From Salmonirosea aquatica (GTDB lineage Bacteria > Bacteroidota > Bacteroidia > Cytophagales > Spirosomataceae), in NCBI RefSeq assembly GCF_009296315.1, contig NZ_WHLY01000002.1, forward strand, positions 1,922,001-1,986,000: DNA of 64,000 nt. The letters are read 5' to 3'. How positions within the stretch are numbered: position 1 is the first letter of the stretch; each line of letters starts with the position of its first letter. The position numbers and the translations under genes were made by a program. Positions 45,335 to 53,250 of the stretch are shown here, in pieces. The notes beneath the pieces were generated by a model that made no database searches, was not told the origin of the DNA, and saw only the letters and a list, made by a program, of their open reading frames with translations.

Positions 45335-47194
45335 ATGAATAAAAAGACGCTTTCCATTTTTTACTTTCTGCTCATCGGAGTAGGAATTGTTCACGCCCAG
45401 ACCACCAACTGGAAGCCCGTCGGGGATAAAATCAAAACTCAGTGGGCCGCCCAGGTCGATCCCGCCCATGCGCTGCCCGAGTACCCGCGCCCGCAGATGA
45501 TCCGGCCGGGCTGGCAAAACCTGAACGGGCTTTGGGACTATGCCATTACGCCCAAGTCCACCGACGAAACGGTACCTACCTCCTTCGACGGGAGGATTCT
45601 GGTACCTTTTGCCGTGGAATCATCGCTTTCGGGCGTAGGTCGCACGGTGGGCAAGGATAGTATTCTGTGGTACCGTACGAACATTCCTTTTTCCTCGAAA
45701 TTAAAAAATGAAAAAGCCCTGCTGCATTTCGGTGCCGTGGACTGGCAGTGCGATGTGTACGTCAATGGCCAGAAAGCCGGATCGCACCGAGGCGGCTACG
45801 ATCCGTTTTCGTTCGACATCACACCCCTGTTGATAAAAGGCGACCAGCAGCAGATCGCCGTGCGCGTGTGGGACCCCAGCAGCGACGGCCCCCAGCCCCG
45901 CGGCAAGCAGATCACCAACCCACATGGTATTTGGTACACGCCCGTAACGGGAATCTGGCAAACCGTCTGGCTGGAAAAGGTACCCCTGAGCTACATTGAG
46001 TCGACCAAAAACACCCCCGATGTCGACCAGGGTACCTTGACGGTGTCGGCAGTAACGCAAAATGCCGAGGCCGGCGATATCCTGCGGATTCGCGCCTGGG
46101 ATGGTACCCTGATGATGTCCGAAAAAGAGGTACCTGCCAACGAAGCCGCCGTCCTGCCCGTGCCAAACCCGCGTTTGTGGGCTCCCGGCAGTCCCAACCT
46201 TTACGACCTGACGGTAGCGCTGGTGCGCAAGAATAAGGTGGTCGATGAAGTAAAAAGCTACTTCGCCATGCGTAAAATCAGCCGCAAAGCCGACGCACAG
46301 GGCATTCAGCGGATGCTGGTCAATGACAAATTTCTGTTTCAATACGGCCCACTCGACCAGGGCTGGTGGCCCGACGGACTCTACACCGCGCCTACCGACT
46401 CGGCCATGTATTTTGATATTATCACCACCCGCGACATGGGCTTCAACATGATCCGTAAGCACGTGAAGGTAGAGCCTGCCCGCTGGTACTACCACTGCGA
46501 CCGCCTGGGCATGCTCGTATGGCAGGATATGCCGAGCGGAGACATGGGCAACAAGTGGGAACCCCGGCCGGGCATCATGGGTGTGGGTACGGACAAAGAC
46601 CGTACGTCGGAGTCGGAAAGCATTTACCGCCGCGAATGGAAGGCAATCATGGATGCCAACCACAACTTTCCGTCCATCGTGGTGTGGGTACCTTTCAACG
46701 AGGCCTGGGGGCAATTCAAGACCGAGGAAATCAGTCGCTGGACGGAAGACTACGACCCCAGCCGCCTGGTAAACAGCGCCAGCGGCGGCAATTTTCACGA
46801 GGTAGGTGATATCATCGACCTGCACAACTATCCCGCTCCCGCCATGCCCGCTCCCAAAATCTACGGCAAAGATCAAGTGATCGTGCTGGGTGAGTTCGGC
46901 GGGCTGGGCCTGCCCGTCATCGGCCATACCTGGCAGCAAAAAGACAACTGGGGCTACCAGACTTTCAAGGACAGCGACGCGCTCTTTGGACGTTACAAAG
47001 GTTTTATCGACGATCTGGTCGGACTGATCCGCCAGGGCTTGTCGGCAGCAGTATATACCCAAACCACCGACGTGGAAGTGGAAACCAACGGCCTGATGAC
47101 CTACGACCGGGAAGTCATCAAGGTACCCATCAAGCAGTTGGATGCCGTGCATCAGAAATTATACAAGTCGTCTTTGGTGCAGATGGATAAGTAA
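45335..47194 (+). CDS. GH2-family beta-glycosidase, secreted
   Basis: A 619-residue secreted glycoside hydrolase of family 2 (beta-galactosidase, glucuronidase or mannosidase types). The signal peptide ends VHAQ at residue 22. Residues 45-190 form the sugar-binding jelly-roll, then an immunoglobulin-like domain, and a TIM barrel from about 310. The acid/base E456 lies in PFNEAWGQF and the nucleophile E520 in VLGEFGG. The domain order is normal but the protein is short for beta-galactosidase, lacking the C-terminal domains. No transporter pair adjoins it. Substrate not resolved. A long antisense frame covers it but I judge this a shadow. Confidence 0.88.
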   Translation: MNKKTLSIFYFLLIGVGIVHAQTTNWKPVGDKIKTQWAAQVDPAHALPEYPRPQMIRPGWQNLNGLWDYAITPKSTDETVPTSFDGRILVPFAVESSLSGVGRTVGKDSILWYRTNIPFSSKLKNEKALLHFGAVDWQCDVYVNGQKAGSHRGGYDPFSFDITPLLIKGDQQQIAVRVWDPSSDGPQPRGKQITNPHGIWYTPVTGIWQTVWLEKVPLSYIESTKNTPDVDQGTLTVSAVTQNAEAGDILRIRAWDGTLMMSEKEVPANEAAVLPVPNPRLWAPGSPNLYDLTVALVRKNKVVDEVKSYFAMRKISRKADAQGIQRMLVNDKFLFQYGPLDQGWWPDGLYTAPTDSAMYFDIITTRDMGFNMIRKHVKVEPARWYYHCDRLGMLVWQDMPSGDMGNKWEPRPGIMGVGTDKDRTSESESIYRREWKAIMDANHNFPSIVVWVPFNEAWGQFKTEEISRWTEDYDPSRLVNSASGGNFHEVGDIIDLHNYPAPAMPAPKIYGKDQVIVLGEFGGLGLPVIGHTWQQKDNWGYQTFKDSDALFGRYKGFIDDLVGLIRQGLSAAVYTQTTDVEVETNGLMTYDREVIKVPIKQLDAVHQKLYKSSLVQMDK

Positions 47195-47228
47195 GGTACT
47201 TTCTATTTCAAGACGTGATTCTCTAAAT

Positions 47229-47259
47229 TTTGTTTCGTTTATTTCGTTTATTACTTTTA
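47229..47259 (+). promoter_or_regulatory. Promoter with tandem 9-bp operator for the PIN toxin-antitoxin pair
   Basis: TTTG (47229-47232), 19 bp, TACTTTTA (47252-47259). The spacer holds two head-to-tail copies of TTTCGTTTA (47233-47241 and 47242-47250), an arrangement expected for autoregulation by the antitoxin. Confidence 0.45.
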
Positions 47260-47275
47260 TAAGAAAAACGATGAT

Positions 47276-47728
47276 ATGAATGCATTAGTCGGAAAACCGT
47301 CTCGCAAAGATCAGAATATAGCCCGCGAATCGCTCCATCGAATCCAGACAGCAACGCGCGTAGGTAAGTCAGGTTCGCTTGTTATCCAAATTCAGGAAGG
47401 TAGCAAAGCATTTGAGATAGTAATTCCGGACAAGGCTGTTGAATTGCTTGCCGCTATTTTGGCAAACATGGCCGAGGGTAAAGCGACTTCCGTCGTAACT
47501 ACCGATGCCGAGCTCAGCACCCAGCAGGCTGCCGACCTGCTGGGTGTTTCCAGACCGCATGTAATCAAGATGCTGGAAAAAGGGATCATTCCGTTCAAGA
47601 AAGTCGGTAGCCACCGGAGGCTTTTGCTGGAAGACTTGCTAAAATATCAGGCAGATTTGAAGAAAAAACGGAACGAAAAACTAGAATTTTTGGCTCAACA
47701 GGCGCAGGAACTCGGCCTTGGTTACTGA
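47276..47728 (+). CDS. HTH excisionase-type antitoxin
   Basis: A 150-residue protein with a small beta-rich N-terminal region (VIQIQEGSKAFEIVIP) and a MerR/excisionase-type DNA-binding domain at residues 80-122 (STQQAADLLGVSRPHVIKML then KVGSHRRLLLEDL). Its stop codon overlaps the start of the PIN gene by one base (TGATG), the normal layout of an antitoxin-toxin operon. The N-terminus probably clamps the toxin. It likely represses its own promoter through the repeats at 47233-47250. Confidence 0.8.
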   Translation: MNALVGKPSRKDQNIARESLHRIQTATRVGKSGSLVIQIQEGSKAFEIVIPDKAVELLAAILANMAEGKATSVVTTDAELSTQQAADLLGVSRPHVIKMLEKGIIPFKKVGSHRRLLLEDLLKYQADLKKKRNEKLEFLAQQAQELGLGY

Positions 47729-48291
47729 TGAATGACCTGCCTGTGGCTGTTCTGGACGCCTGTGTACTCTATCCCGCCCCGATTAGGGATCTACTACTCA
47801 ATTTGGCTGATTTTGATTTATTTATTCCTAGATGGACTGATGAAATTCAAAAAGAGTGGACAAGAAATCTGTTGGCCAACCGTCCCGATTTATCCGAAAC
47901 CCAGTTAAATCGGACGATCAAGGCCATGGATGAAGCTTTTCCTGAATCCAGCATTCAGGGATACGAGTCTTTGATCGATTCACTCAGCCTTCCTGACCCC
48001 AATGATCGACATGTAGTCGCAGCGGCTATTTACAGTAAGGCCGACGTAGTGGTCACTGCTAATCTGGCTGATTTCCCGAATAGTTTTATAAATCAGTTTG
48101 GCATCCAGATTCAGCATCCTGACTATTTTATTGCTAATCTGATTCACAGGCAGCCGGCAAAAGGAGTTGAAGCATTCAAACGCCAAGTGTCTTTTTTGAA
48201 AAACCCGCCTATGACTGAAGGCCAGATTCTAGAAATATTTTCAAGAATTGGACTTACAGCCGTTTCGGCCAAACTATCTGAAATGATTTGA
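47728..48291 (+). CDS. PIN-domain ribonuclease toxin
   Basis: A 187-residue toxin with a PIN fold. The acidic metal-binding residues are visible: D10 in VLDACVLYP, E39 in TDEIQKEW, D93 in DPNDRHVVAAA and D115 in ANLADFP. Such proteins cleave RNA, often tRNA or mRNA, until blocked by the partner. A C-terminal region of about 60 residues (PAKGVEAFKRQVSFLKN) is outside the PIN core. It is translated from the overlapping TGATG junction with the antitoxin. The locus is at the left edge of an AT-rich accessory stretch. Confidence 0.82.
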   Translation: MNDLPVAVLDACVLYPAPIRDLLLNLADFDLFIPRWTDEIQKEWTRNLLANRPDLSETQLNRTIKAMDEAFPESSIQGYESLIDSLSLPDPNDRHVVAAAIYSKADVVVTANLADFPNSFINQFGIQIQHPDYFIANLIHRQPAKGVEAFKRQVSFLKNPPMTEGQILEIFSRIGLTAVSAKLSEMI

Positions 48292-48659
48292 AATTATCTA
48301 ATACAGATTGAACTATCTGTTTCGGGTAAAGCTAAAAAACACATGATCTAACCCTTGTGAAAACCCTCCGCCTTACTGTCCTTATTTCCGATGTCTGTTT
48401 TGCCTCTATTCAGACTACTCCACCCATGGCGGGTATCTCTCAGATGAAAGACGTGCGCGCCCCGTATCGGACCCAGCAAGTACTTCCCGTAGTACCGTCA
48501 GCGAGAAAGTAGAGAAAAACTCGCTTGTGGTGTTGATTGGCTTTACAAAGGTGTAGATCGTAGTGTTTCCGGTAACGAGGTGAGGTTTTTACTTTCACAG
48601 TATAATCAGCTAAAAAATATGACATAACTTAGCTATCTTTGAAAGATAAGCGCAATTCT
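48292..48659. other. Intergenic stretch with coding fragments
   Basis: No intact gene. On the plus strand a frame beginning GTG at 48357 reads VKTLRLTVLISDVCFASI and ends after about 51 codons at a TAG. A second fragment in another frame, from about 48490 to the TAA ending near 48626, reads WLYKGVDRSVSGNEVRFLLS in its last third. Both look like coding remnants, not random sequence. A TATCTTTG element (48634-48641) closes the stretch. Confidence 0.4.
48634..48641 (+). promoter_or_regulatory. TAnnTTTG element before the Ntn-hydrolase gene
   Basis: TATCTTTG fits the -7 consensus, 18 bases before the ATG at 48660. It makes an in-frame TTG start at 48639 impossible. I see no matching TTTG about 20 bp upstream. 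Confidence 0.4.
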
Positions 48660-49397
48660 ATGACCTATATTATTTCAACAATAACAGATAAAAGTATTTT
48701 GATGGCTTCTGATAGTCGCTTAAACTACCACCATCAGAAAATTAATAATGCAACAGGAGAAACTTATCAAATAATAACTCATACAGCAGATTGTATCCGT
48801 AAAACATTTATAGTTAATCCTTTTAATATTGGCGTCCAATTTATTGGGATTGGTTATTTTAATGATAGTGGTGAAGAATATCCTCTTTCACAATTTATTA
48901 CACGGTTAGCAAATGGTATAAATAGTAGCGATATAATTACCAAAAAATTCAGACAAATATATTTAAATATAAAGAAGCTAACGCGGCTTAGGGACGCGGG
49001 TCAATATATAAACGGTGTAATGACGGGTTATGAAAACAGTATCCCTTATATTTCAACATTTAATACATTCATAGATGACTTCACTGTTAATGCATACGAG
49101 ACGGGAACCTATGTTGAAAGTAAAAAATGTCAAGAGAACCGACCAAAAGATAGAGATGAAGCTATAAAATATCTTGTCGCAAAAATTTCACGAGTAAGTC
49201 AAGAAAGTCCACAGGACATTGGTGGACCTATTGAAATTCTTGAAATATTGCCTGATGGAACAAATTCTTGGGTACAAGAAAATTTAAATTTATTTAATGG
49301 CACTCGAACGGAATTACTGTACAAATTTCAGAATGAAATTCAATCAATTAGCGGAAAGATGTTAAATCCGCCTGTGATACAAAGATTAGAAATTTAA
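48660..49397 (+). CDS. Proteasome-like Ntn hydrolase
   Basis: A 245-residue protein that looks like a free-standing proteasome beta-type peptidase. After removal of Met1, the chain starts TYIISTITDKSILMASDSR: Thr1 would be the nucleophile, and D17 and R19 sit at the standard positions. The catalytic lysine (K33 in proteasomes) corresponds to the Lys in CIRKTFIVN at residue 47, after an insert of about 14 residues, and is followed by FNIGVQFIGIG, the usual helix start. The family resemblance is to Anbu and HslV. There is no regulatory ATPase nearby. The gene is far more AT-rich than its surroundings and holds no GGTACC, so it was probably acquired. Activity is inferred, not shown. Confidence 0.65.
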   Translation: MTYIISTITDKSILMASDSRLNYHHQKINNATGETYQIITHTADCIRKTFIVNPFNIGVQFIGIGYFNDSGEEYPLSQFITRLANGINSSDIITKKFRQIYLNIKKLTRLRDAGQYINGVMTGYENSIPYISTFNTFIDDFTVNAYETGTYVESKKCQENRPKDRDEAIKYLVAKISRVSQESPQDIGGPIEILEILPDGTNSWVQENLNLFNGTRTELLYKFQNEIQSISGKMLNPPVIQRLEI

Positions 49398-49537
49398 GTA
49401 ATGCATCCCCTCGCAGCCGCTCGTCTCCCCAGTGGCAATCCACTCGGTGATGAATATTTCGTAGTCCTTCGGGTGGTCAGGCAGCTCCCCAGCCAAAATT
49501 ATAAAATCCACATCCTTCGGTAGTGAAATAGAAATTA
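49398..49537 (-). pseudogene. Gene remnant (minus strand)
   Basis: A short open stretch on the minus strand from about 49520 to 49398 reads DFIILAGELPDHPKDYEI then FITEWIATGETSGCEGM, which has normal protein character but no start codon and no other domain. It looks like a fragment left by a past rearrangement at the edge of the AT-rich gene. No family recognised. Confidence 0.35.
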
Positions 49538-50005
49538 ATGACGGATACCCTTACATTCAGAAAAGCGACAGAAAACGACTTGTCGCATATCATCAAAATG
49601 CTGGCGGACGATACCTTCGGCTCGACGAGAGAGCTATTGGAAGATGGCGTATCGGAGGTATATGTGAAAGCCTTTGAAAAAATAACCGCTGATGCCAACC
49701 AGGAACTAACCGTTGTGGAAATGAACGGCGAACTGGTCGCTACCTTCCACCTGACTTTTATTCAATACCTTACCCATCAGGGCGGGCTACGCGCCCAAAT
49801 CGAAGCGGTGAGAACCCATTCCGGGCACCGTGGGCAAGGCATCGGTAAGCAGGTCTTTGACTACGCCATTAACCGGGCAAAAGCCAAGGGCTGTCGTATG
49901 ATTCAGCTTACTTCGGACAAGCAACGACCCGACGCCATTCGGTTCTACGAGTCATTGGGATTCGAAGCAACCCACGAAGGCATGAAGCTGAAATTGGGTC
50001 TATGA
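49538..50005 (+). CDS. GNAT-family N-acetyltransferase
   Basis: A 155-residue acetyltransferase that transfers acetyl from acetyl-CoA to an amine. The acetyl-CoA loop is HRGQGIGKQVFDYAI near residue 105, and the later segment DAIRFYESLGFEATHEGM is the usual motif B end of the family. The acceptor is unknown. The short coding remnant upstream and the fragment downstream suggest a patchwork region. GC content is back to the level of the rest of the window. Confidence 0.88.
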   Translation: MTDTLTFRKATENDLSHIIKMLADDTFGSTRELLEDGVSEVYVKAFEKITADANQELTVVEMNGELVATFHLTFIQYLTHQGGLRAQIEAVRTHSGHRGQGIGKQVFDYAINRAKAKGCRMIQLTSDKQRPDAIRFYESLGFEATHEGMKLKLGL

Positions 50006-50019
50006 CTTTAAAAAAATAG

Positions 50020-50130
50020 CACCTTCAACTTGTGCAGTCAATGCTCGCTGCCTCCGACGAATTCTGGAAGCAGGTACGCTCATACGTAGAATCACCAGCC
50101 TGGCAGCTTTCCTATACGAATGCTTATTAA
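50020..50130 (+). pseudogene. C-terminal coding remnant
   Basis: An open stretch with a possible start at 50041 reads LAASDEFWKQVRSYVESP and ends at TAA 50130. It could be a 29-residue peptide but looks more like the end of a lost gene. No family recognised. Confidence 0.3.
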
Positions 50131-50139
50131 AAACATACT

Positions 50140-51141
50140 ATGAAAAGGCTAGGATTGACGCTACTGGCTTGCCTGTTTTTTTCATGGGTACTCAAAGCCC
50201 AGAATGGCAGGGCACCCACGGTCAGAAAAGGGGTACCCCTGGATTCTATCGTGCTGAGTGATCCCTTCATCCTGGCCGATCAGAAAACCAATCTGTATTA
50301 CATGACCGGTACCGGCGGCCTGCTGTGGAAGAGCAAAGACCTGAGGCTTTGGGATGGCCCCTACCCTGTAACCCAAACTGATCCGAATTCCTGGATGGGT
50401 CCCAGGCCGATGATTTGGGCAGCCGAGATCCACCCGTACCAGGGCAAGTACTACTACTTCGCTACTTTCACCAATCGCGACGTCAAGATTGATACCGTCA
50501 AGGGCAATGTGATCGAACGCCGGGCCTGCCACGTACTGGTAAGCGACCAGCCCGACGGCCCCTATGTACCCATGCAGGACCCTACCTACCTGCCCGCCAA
50601 TATTCCTACGCTGGACGGTACGCTCTGGGTGGATAAAGATGGGAAGCCCTACCTGGTCTACTGCTACGAATGGCTACAGAACCTGAACGGGACCATCGAG
50701 AAAATTGAGCTGAAACCCGACCTGAGTGGTACCCTGGGCACCAGTAAGCTTATGTTCCGGGCCAGTGATTCTCCGTGGAGTCGTGAAAAAGACGAAGCGG
50801 GCAACGAAAAGCCGAACAAAGTAACGGACGGCCCCTACCTGTTCCTGACCGGCACAGGGCGGCTGGGTATGATCTGGACCAGCTGGATTTACGATGTGTA
50901 CACGCAGGGAGTGGCGTATTCCGAAAGTGGTACCCTCGACGGCCCCTGGATTCAGGAGAAAGAGCCCATCACACCGCTTAATTTCGGCCACGGTATGTTG
51001 TTTCGTACCCTCGATGGTAAGCTACTAATGTCCATCCACAGCCACAAAAGCATCAACGGTCGCTACCGCCGCATCCCGCATCTGTTTGAAGCGGATTTAT
51101 CAGGTGATAAATTGGTGGTGGGTAAGGCTTATATACCTTAA
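50140..51141 (+). CDS. GH43-type glycoside hydrolase, secreted
   Basis: A 333-residue secreted enzyme with the five-bladed propeller fold of GH43 and related families. The signal peptide ends LKAQ near residue 21. LSDPFILADQK holds the catalytic base D41; TLDGTLWVDKDGKPYLVY and TDGPYLF are the other blade motifs. Members usually remove arabinose or xylose from plant glycans, but some related proteins are beta-fructosidase-like. There is no transporter beside it; the stop codon runs directly into a nested stem structure. Confidence 0.85.
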   Translation: MKRLGLTLLACLFFSWVLKAQNGRAPTVRKGVPLDSIVLSDPFILADQKTNLYYMTGTGGLLWKSKDLRLWDGPYPVTQTDPNSWMGPRPMIWAAEIHPYQGKYYYFATFTNRDVKIDTVKGNVIERRACHVLVSDQPDGPYVPMQDPTYLPANIPTLDGTLWVDKDGKPYLVYCYEWLQNLNGTIEKIELKPDLSGTLGTSKLMFRASDSPWSREKDEAGNEKPNKVTDGPYLFLTGTGRLGMIWTSWIYDVYTQGVAYSESGTLDGPWIQEKEPITPLNFGHGMLFRTLDGKLLMSIHSHKSINGRYRRIPHLFEADLSGDKLVVGKAYIP

Positions 51142-51255
51142 TGAGGCGTAGGAACGGACATCTGGGTAGTGCAAAGCTGGCGATTCCAGTGCTTTACTAT
51201 CTAGAAATGTAGAGAGGTTTCGTTCCTGAAAACATACCCGGACTGCTACGCCTCA
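51142..51255 (+). ncRNA. Nested multi-stem element, possible structured RNA or repeat
   Basis: Directly after the GH43 stop. Stems nested from outside in: TGAGGCGTAG/CTACGCCTCA (51142-51151 with 51246-51255, perfect), GGAACG/CGTTCC (51151-51156 with 51221-51226, sharing one base with the first), ACAT/ATGT (51158-51161 with 51207-51210), TAGT-AAAG/CTTT-ACTA and a CTGG/CCAG hairpin with a five-base loop. It may be a terminator, a palindromic mobile repeat or a small RNA. No T tract follows. Confidence 0.4.
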
Positions 51256-51301
51256 GATACATTCGCCCAGTTCCAGCGATTTCTGATTGATGAATGCAGG
51301 A

Positions 51302-51346
51302 TTTGCAAATTTTAGACATTTGTCCTATTTTTACAGACAGGTGTCC
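51302..51346 (+). promoter_or_regulatory. Promoter and two operator palindromes for the Xre-RES pair
   Basis: TTTG (51302-51305), 20 bp, TATTTTTA (51326-51333). GACANNTGTC palindromes lie at 51315-51324 (inside the spacer) and 51336-51345 (over the transcription start), spaced 21 bp centre to centre, that is two helical turns. This is the expected pattern for autorepression by the antitoxin. Confidence 0.6.
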
Positions 51347-51366
51347 ATAAAACAAAAGACAGGATC

Positions 51367-51864
51367 ATGGCAAAATCAACCAGTAAAGCAAAACTTAACC
51401 AGGAACTCGCCTCCTTTTTGAGAAACCCCCGCATCAACGAAGTGTTTGCCGAACGTAAGAAAGATGTCAGCTACGATGAATTTCTCAGCAACAAAATGCT
51501 GATTATTGCCGCTATCCGGGCCGGGGTACCTTACTCTCTTTTCAGTTTGATTCAACAACAGGCACCCTTTTCTGAGGATGATTGGGCCGATTTCCTGGAT
51601 ATTTCAACCAAGTCCCTGCACCGCTACAAAACCTCGGACGACTTTTATTTTAAAGCCATCCATTCAGAAAAGATCATCGAAATGGCGGAAGTCACTCAGG
51701 TAGGAATGGATGTCTTTGGTAGCATGGATAAATTAAAACTATGGCTCCATACACCCAATTTTGCTCTGGGCAAGCTAAAACCCCTCGAACTATTGAAGGA
51801 CTCCTATGGAAAAGAGCTGGTCATCAGCGAATTGACACGAATCAATCACGGTATCCTGGTCTAG
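51367..51864 (+). CDS. Xre/MbcA-like antitoxin
   Basis: A 165-residue antitoxin with an N-terminal helical DNA-binding domain (Xre-type; DWADFLDISTKSLHRYK near residue 73) and the DUF2384 toxin-binding C-terminal domain (VFGSMDKLKLWLHTPN then GKLKPLELLKDSYG), where the conserved tryptophan and proline are visible. The stop is 1 bp from the toxin start, typical of an operon. It presumably neutralises the RES protein and represses the promoter at the two palindromes. Confidence 0.85.
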   Translation: MAKSTSKAKLNQELASFLRNPRINEVFAERKKDVSYDEFLSNKMLIIAAIRAGVPYSLFSLIQQQAPFSEDDWADFLDISTKSLHRYKTSDDFYFKAIHSEKIIEMAEVTQVGMDVFGSMDKLKLWLHTPNFALGKLKPLELLKDSYGKELVISELTRINHGILV

Positions 51865-51865
51865 G

Positions 51866-52324
51866 ATGGAGTTGTACCGACTTGCGCGAGAAAAGTTCGC
51901 CAGCACGCTTTCGGGCAAGGGCGCTGCCCTGAAAGGCGCACGGTGGAATTCAATCGGAGTTGAGCTTATCTATACGGCCAGTAACAGATCGCTGGCTATG
52001 GCGGAAGTAGCGGTTCATTTTTCACTGGCAACGCTACCCGAGGACTACATGATGATAACCCTCTTTGTCCCGGATGCCCTTGCCATAAAGGAAGTTTCAG
52101 AGGTTGACTTGCCAACCAATTGGCGAGAATTCCCTCATCCTGTCTCCACTCAGAAATTTGGCGACGATTTTTTGGCAGAAAATAAATTCTGTCTTCTTAA
52201 AATCCCTTCCGCTGTTACAAAAGGTGATTTTAATATTCTGATCAATCCCAATCATCAGGATTTTGGCAGAATAAAGATTGTTGAAATCGAGAAATTCCCC
52301 TTTGACAAACGGATTTTTAAGTAA
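51866..52324 (+). CDS. RES-domain NAD+-consuming toxin
   Basis: A 152-residue RES protein. Named residues are visible: an Arg in LYRLAR near the start, GARWNSIGVELIYTA around residues 24-38, E47 in AEVAVHF and a Ser in PVSTQKFGDD. The Xre-RES family degrades NAD+ and halts growth when the antitoxin is lost. It starts 1 bp after the antitoxin stop, so translation is probably coupled. Flanking genes are unrelated, so this is an accessory insertion. Confidence 0.85.
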   Translation: MELYRLAREKFASTLSGKGAALKGARWNSIGVELIYTASNRSLAMAEVAVHFSLATLPEDYMMITLFVPDALAIKEVSEVDLPTNWREFPHPVSTQKFGDDFLAENKFCLLKIPSAVTKGDFNILINPNHQDFGRIKIVEIEKFPFDKRIFK

Positions 52325-52343
52325 ATCCATTTGCCTGGCTAGC

Positions 52344-53132
52344 CTACAAACTCCCCGTTTTCCCGCCATCTACCGGAATATTGATTCCGCTGATACTGCC
52401 CGCCGCGGGGCTGCACAGAAAAGCTACGGCGGCGGCTACCTCCTCGGCTTCGGCGAAGCGGCCTACCGGAATCTCAGACTGCATTTGCGCGGCAACGTCG
52501 TCGGGCGTTTTCTCCTGCGCGTCGGCCCGCGTATTCAGGATGGAATCCAGGCGGGCCGTGCGGGTGTAGCCTGGCAATACGTTGTTGACCGTAATACCGT
52601 ACCGGCCCAGTTCCAGCGACATCGTTTTGGCCCAGTTGGCCACCGCCCCACGAATGGTGTTGGATACGCCCAACCCCACGATGGGTTGCTTCACAGAGGT
52701 ACTTATCACGTTCACAATGCGCCCATAGCCCGCTTTTTTCATGGCGGGTACCACCGCCTGCGCCAGGAGTTGGTTATTGATCAGGTGCATCTGGAAAGTC
52801 TTGAGAAACTGATCCGGGTCGGCATCTATGATTGGACCGCCCGCCGGGCCACCTGTATTATTGACCAGAATATGTACGTCAGGCACTAGGCGCAGGTACT
52901 CTTCCACCGCTTTTTTGACACCGTCATTATCCACAAAATCGGCCACGACGAAACGGTGAATTTGTCCCAGCGAGGTATCCAGCGTATCCATCACTTCCTT
53001 GAGTTTTTCTTCATCGCGCGCCATGAGCGTCACATTCGCTCCCAGCATGGCCAATTCTTCGGCTGAGGCACGGCCAATGCCTTGCGTACTACCGCAGACA
53101 AGGGCGGTTTTTCCGGTTAAGTCGAGATTCAT
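52344..53132 (-). CDS. SDR-family oxidoreductase with atypical active site
   Basis: A 262-residue short-chain dehydrogenase/reductase-like protein. The cofactor motif GSTQGIGRASAEEL lies at residues 14-27 and NNTGGPAGGP near 90 fits the family. The catalytic YxxxK is not present: the matching position reads SNTIRGAVANWAKT, so Tyr appears replaced by Ser and Lys by Arg. This variant is known in one SDR branch but implies a different or lost activity. No partner gene adjoins it. It lies between the toxin gene and a Tat-exported Gfo/Idh gene on the minus strand. Confidence 0.82.
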   Translation of the reverse strand: MNLDLTGKTALVCGSTQGIGRASAEELAMLGANVTLMARDEEKLKEVMDTLDTSLGQIHRFVVADFVDNDGVKKAVEEYLRLVPDVHILVNNTGGPAGGPIIDADPDQFLKTFQMHLINNQLLAQAVVPAMKKAGYGRIVNVISTSVKQPIVGLGVSNTIRGAVANWAKTMSLELGRYGITVNNVLPGYTRTARLDSILNTRADAQEKTPDDVAAQMQSEIPVGRFAEAEEVAAAVAFLCSPAAGSISGINIPVDGGKTGSL

Positions 53133-53181
53133 TTATTTGACAGTGGAAAGTTGAGAGTTGACAATGATTTTCTTTTACCTT

Positions 53182-53189
53182 CAAAACTA
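53182..53189 (-). promoter_or_regulatory. Putative -7 element of the SDR gene
   Basis: TAGTTTTG on the minus strand, 50 bp before the ATG at 53132. No well-placed TTTG upstream was found. Confidence 0.3.
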
Positions 53190-53250
53190 GTACAACTGCG
53201 TTGAACACCCGGATGTACTATTGGTGAGTTTGTAATATTCAGCCTCACCC

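Noticed and set aside
45701-47152. 483-codon open frame antisense to the GH2 gene
   Set aside because: It lies wholly opposite a gene with complete GH2 catalytic motifs, has no recognisable domain and follows from the base composition of the sense codons.
48639-48659. TTG start upstream of the Ntn-hydrolase gene
   Set aside because: It would overlap the -7 element TATCTTTG and would add residues before Thr2, which must be N-terminal for a proteasome-like enzyme.
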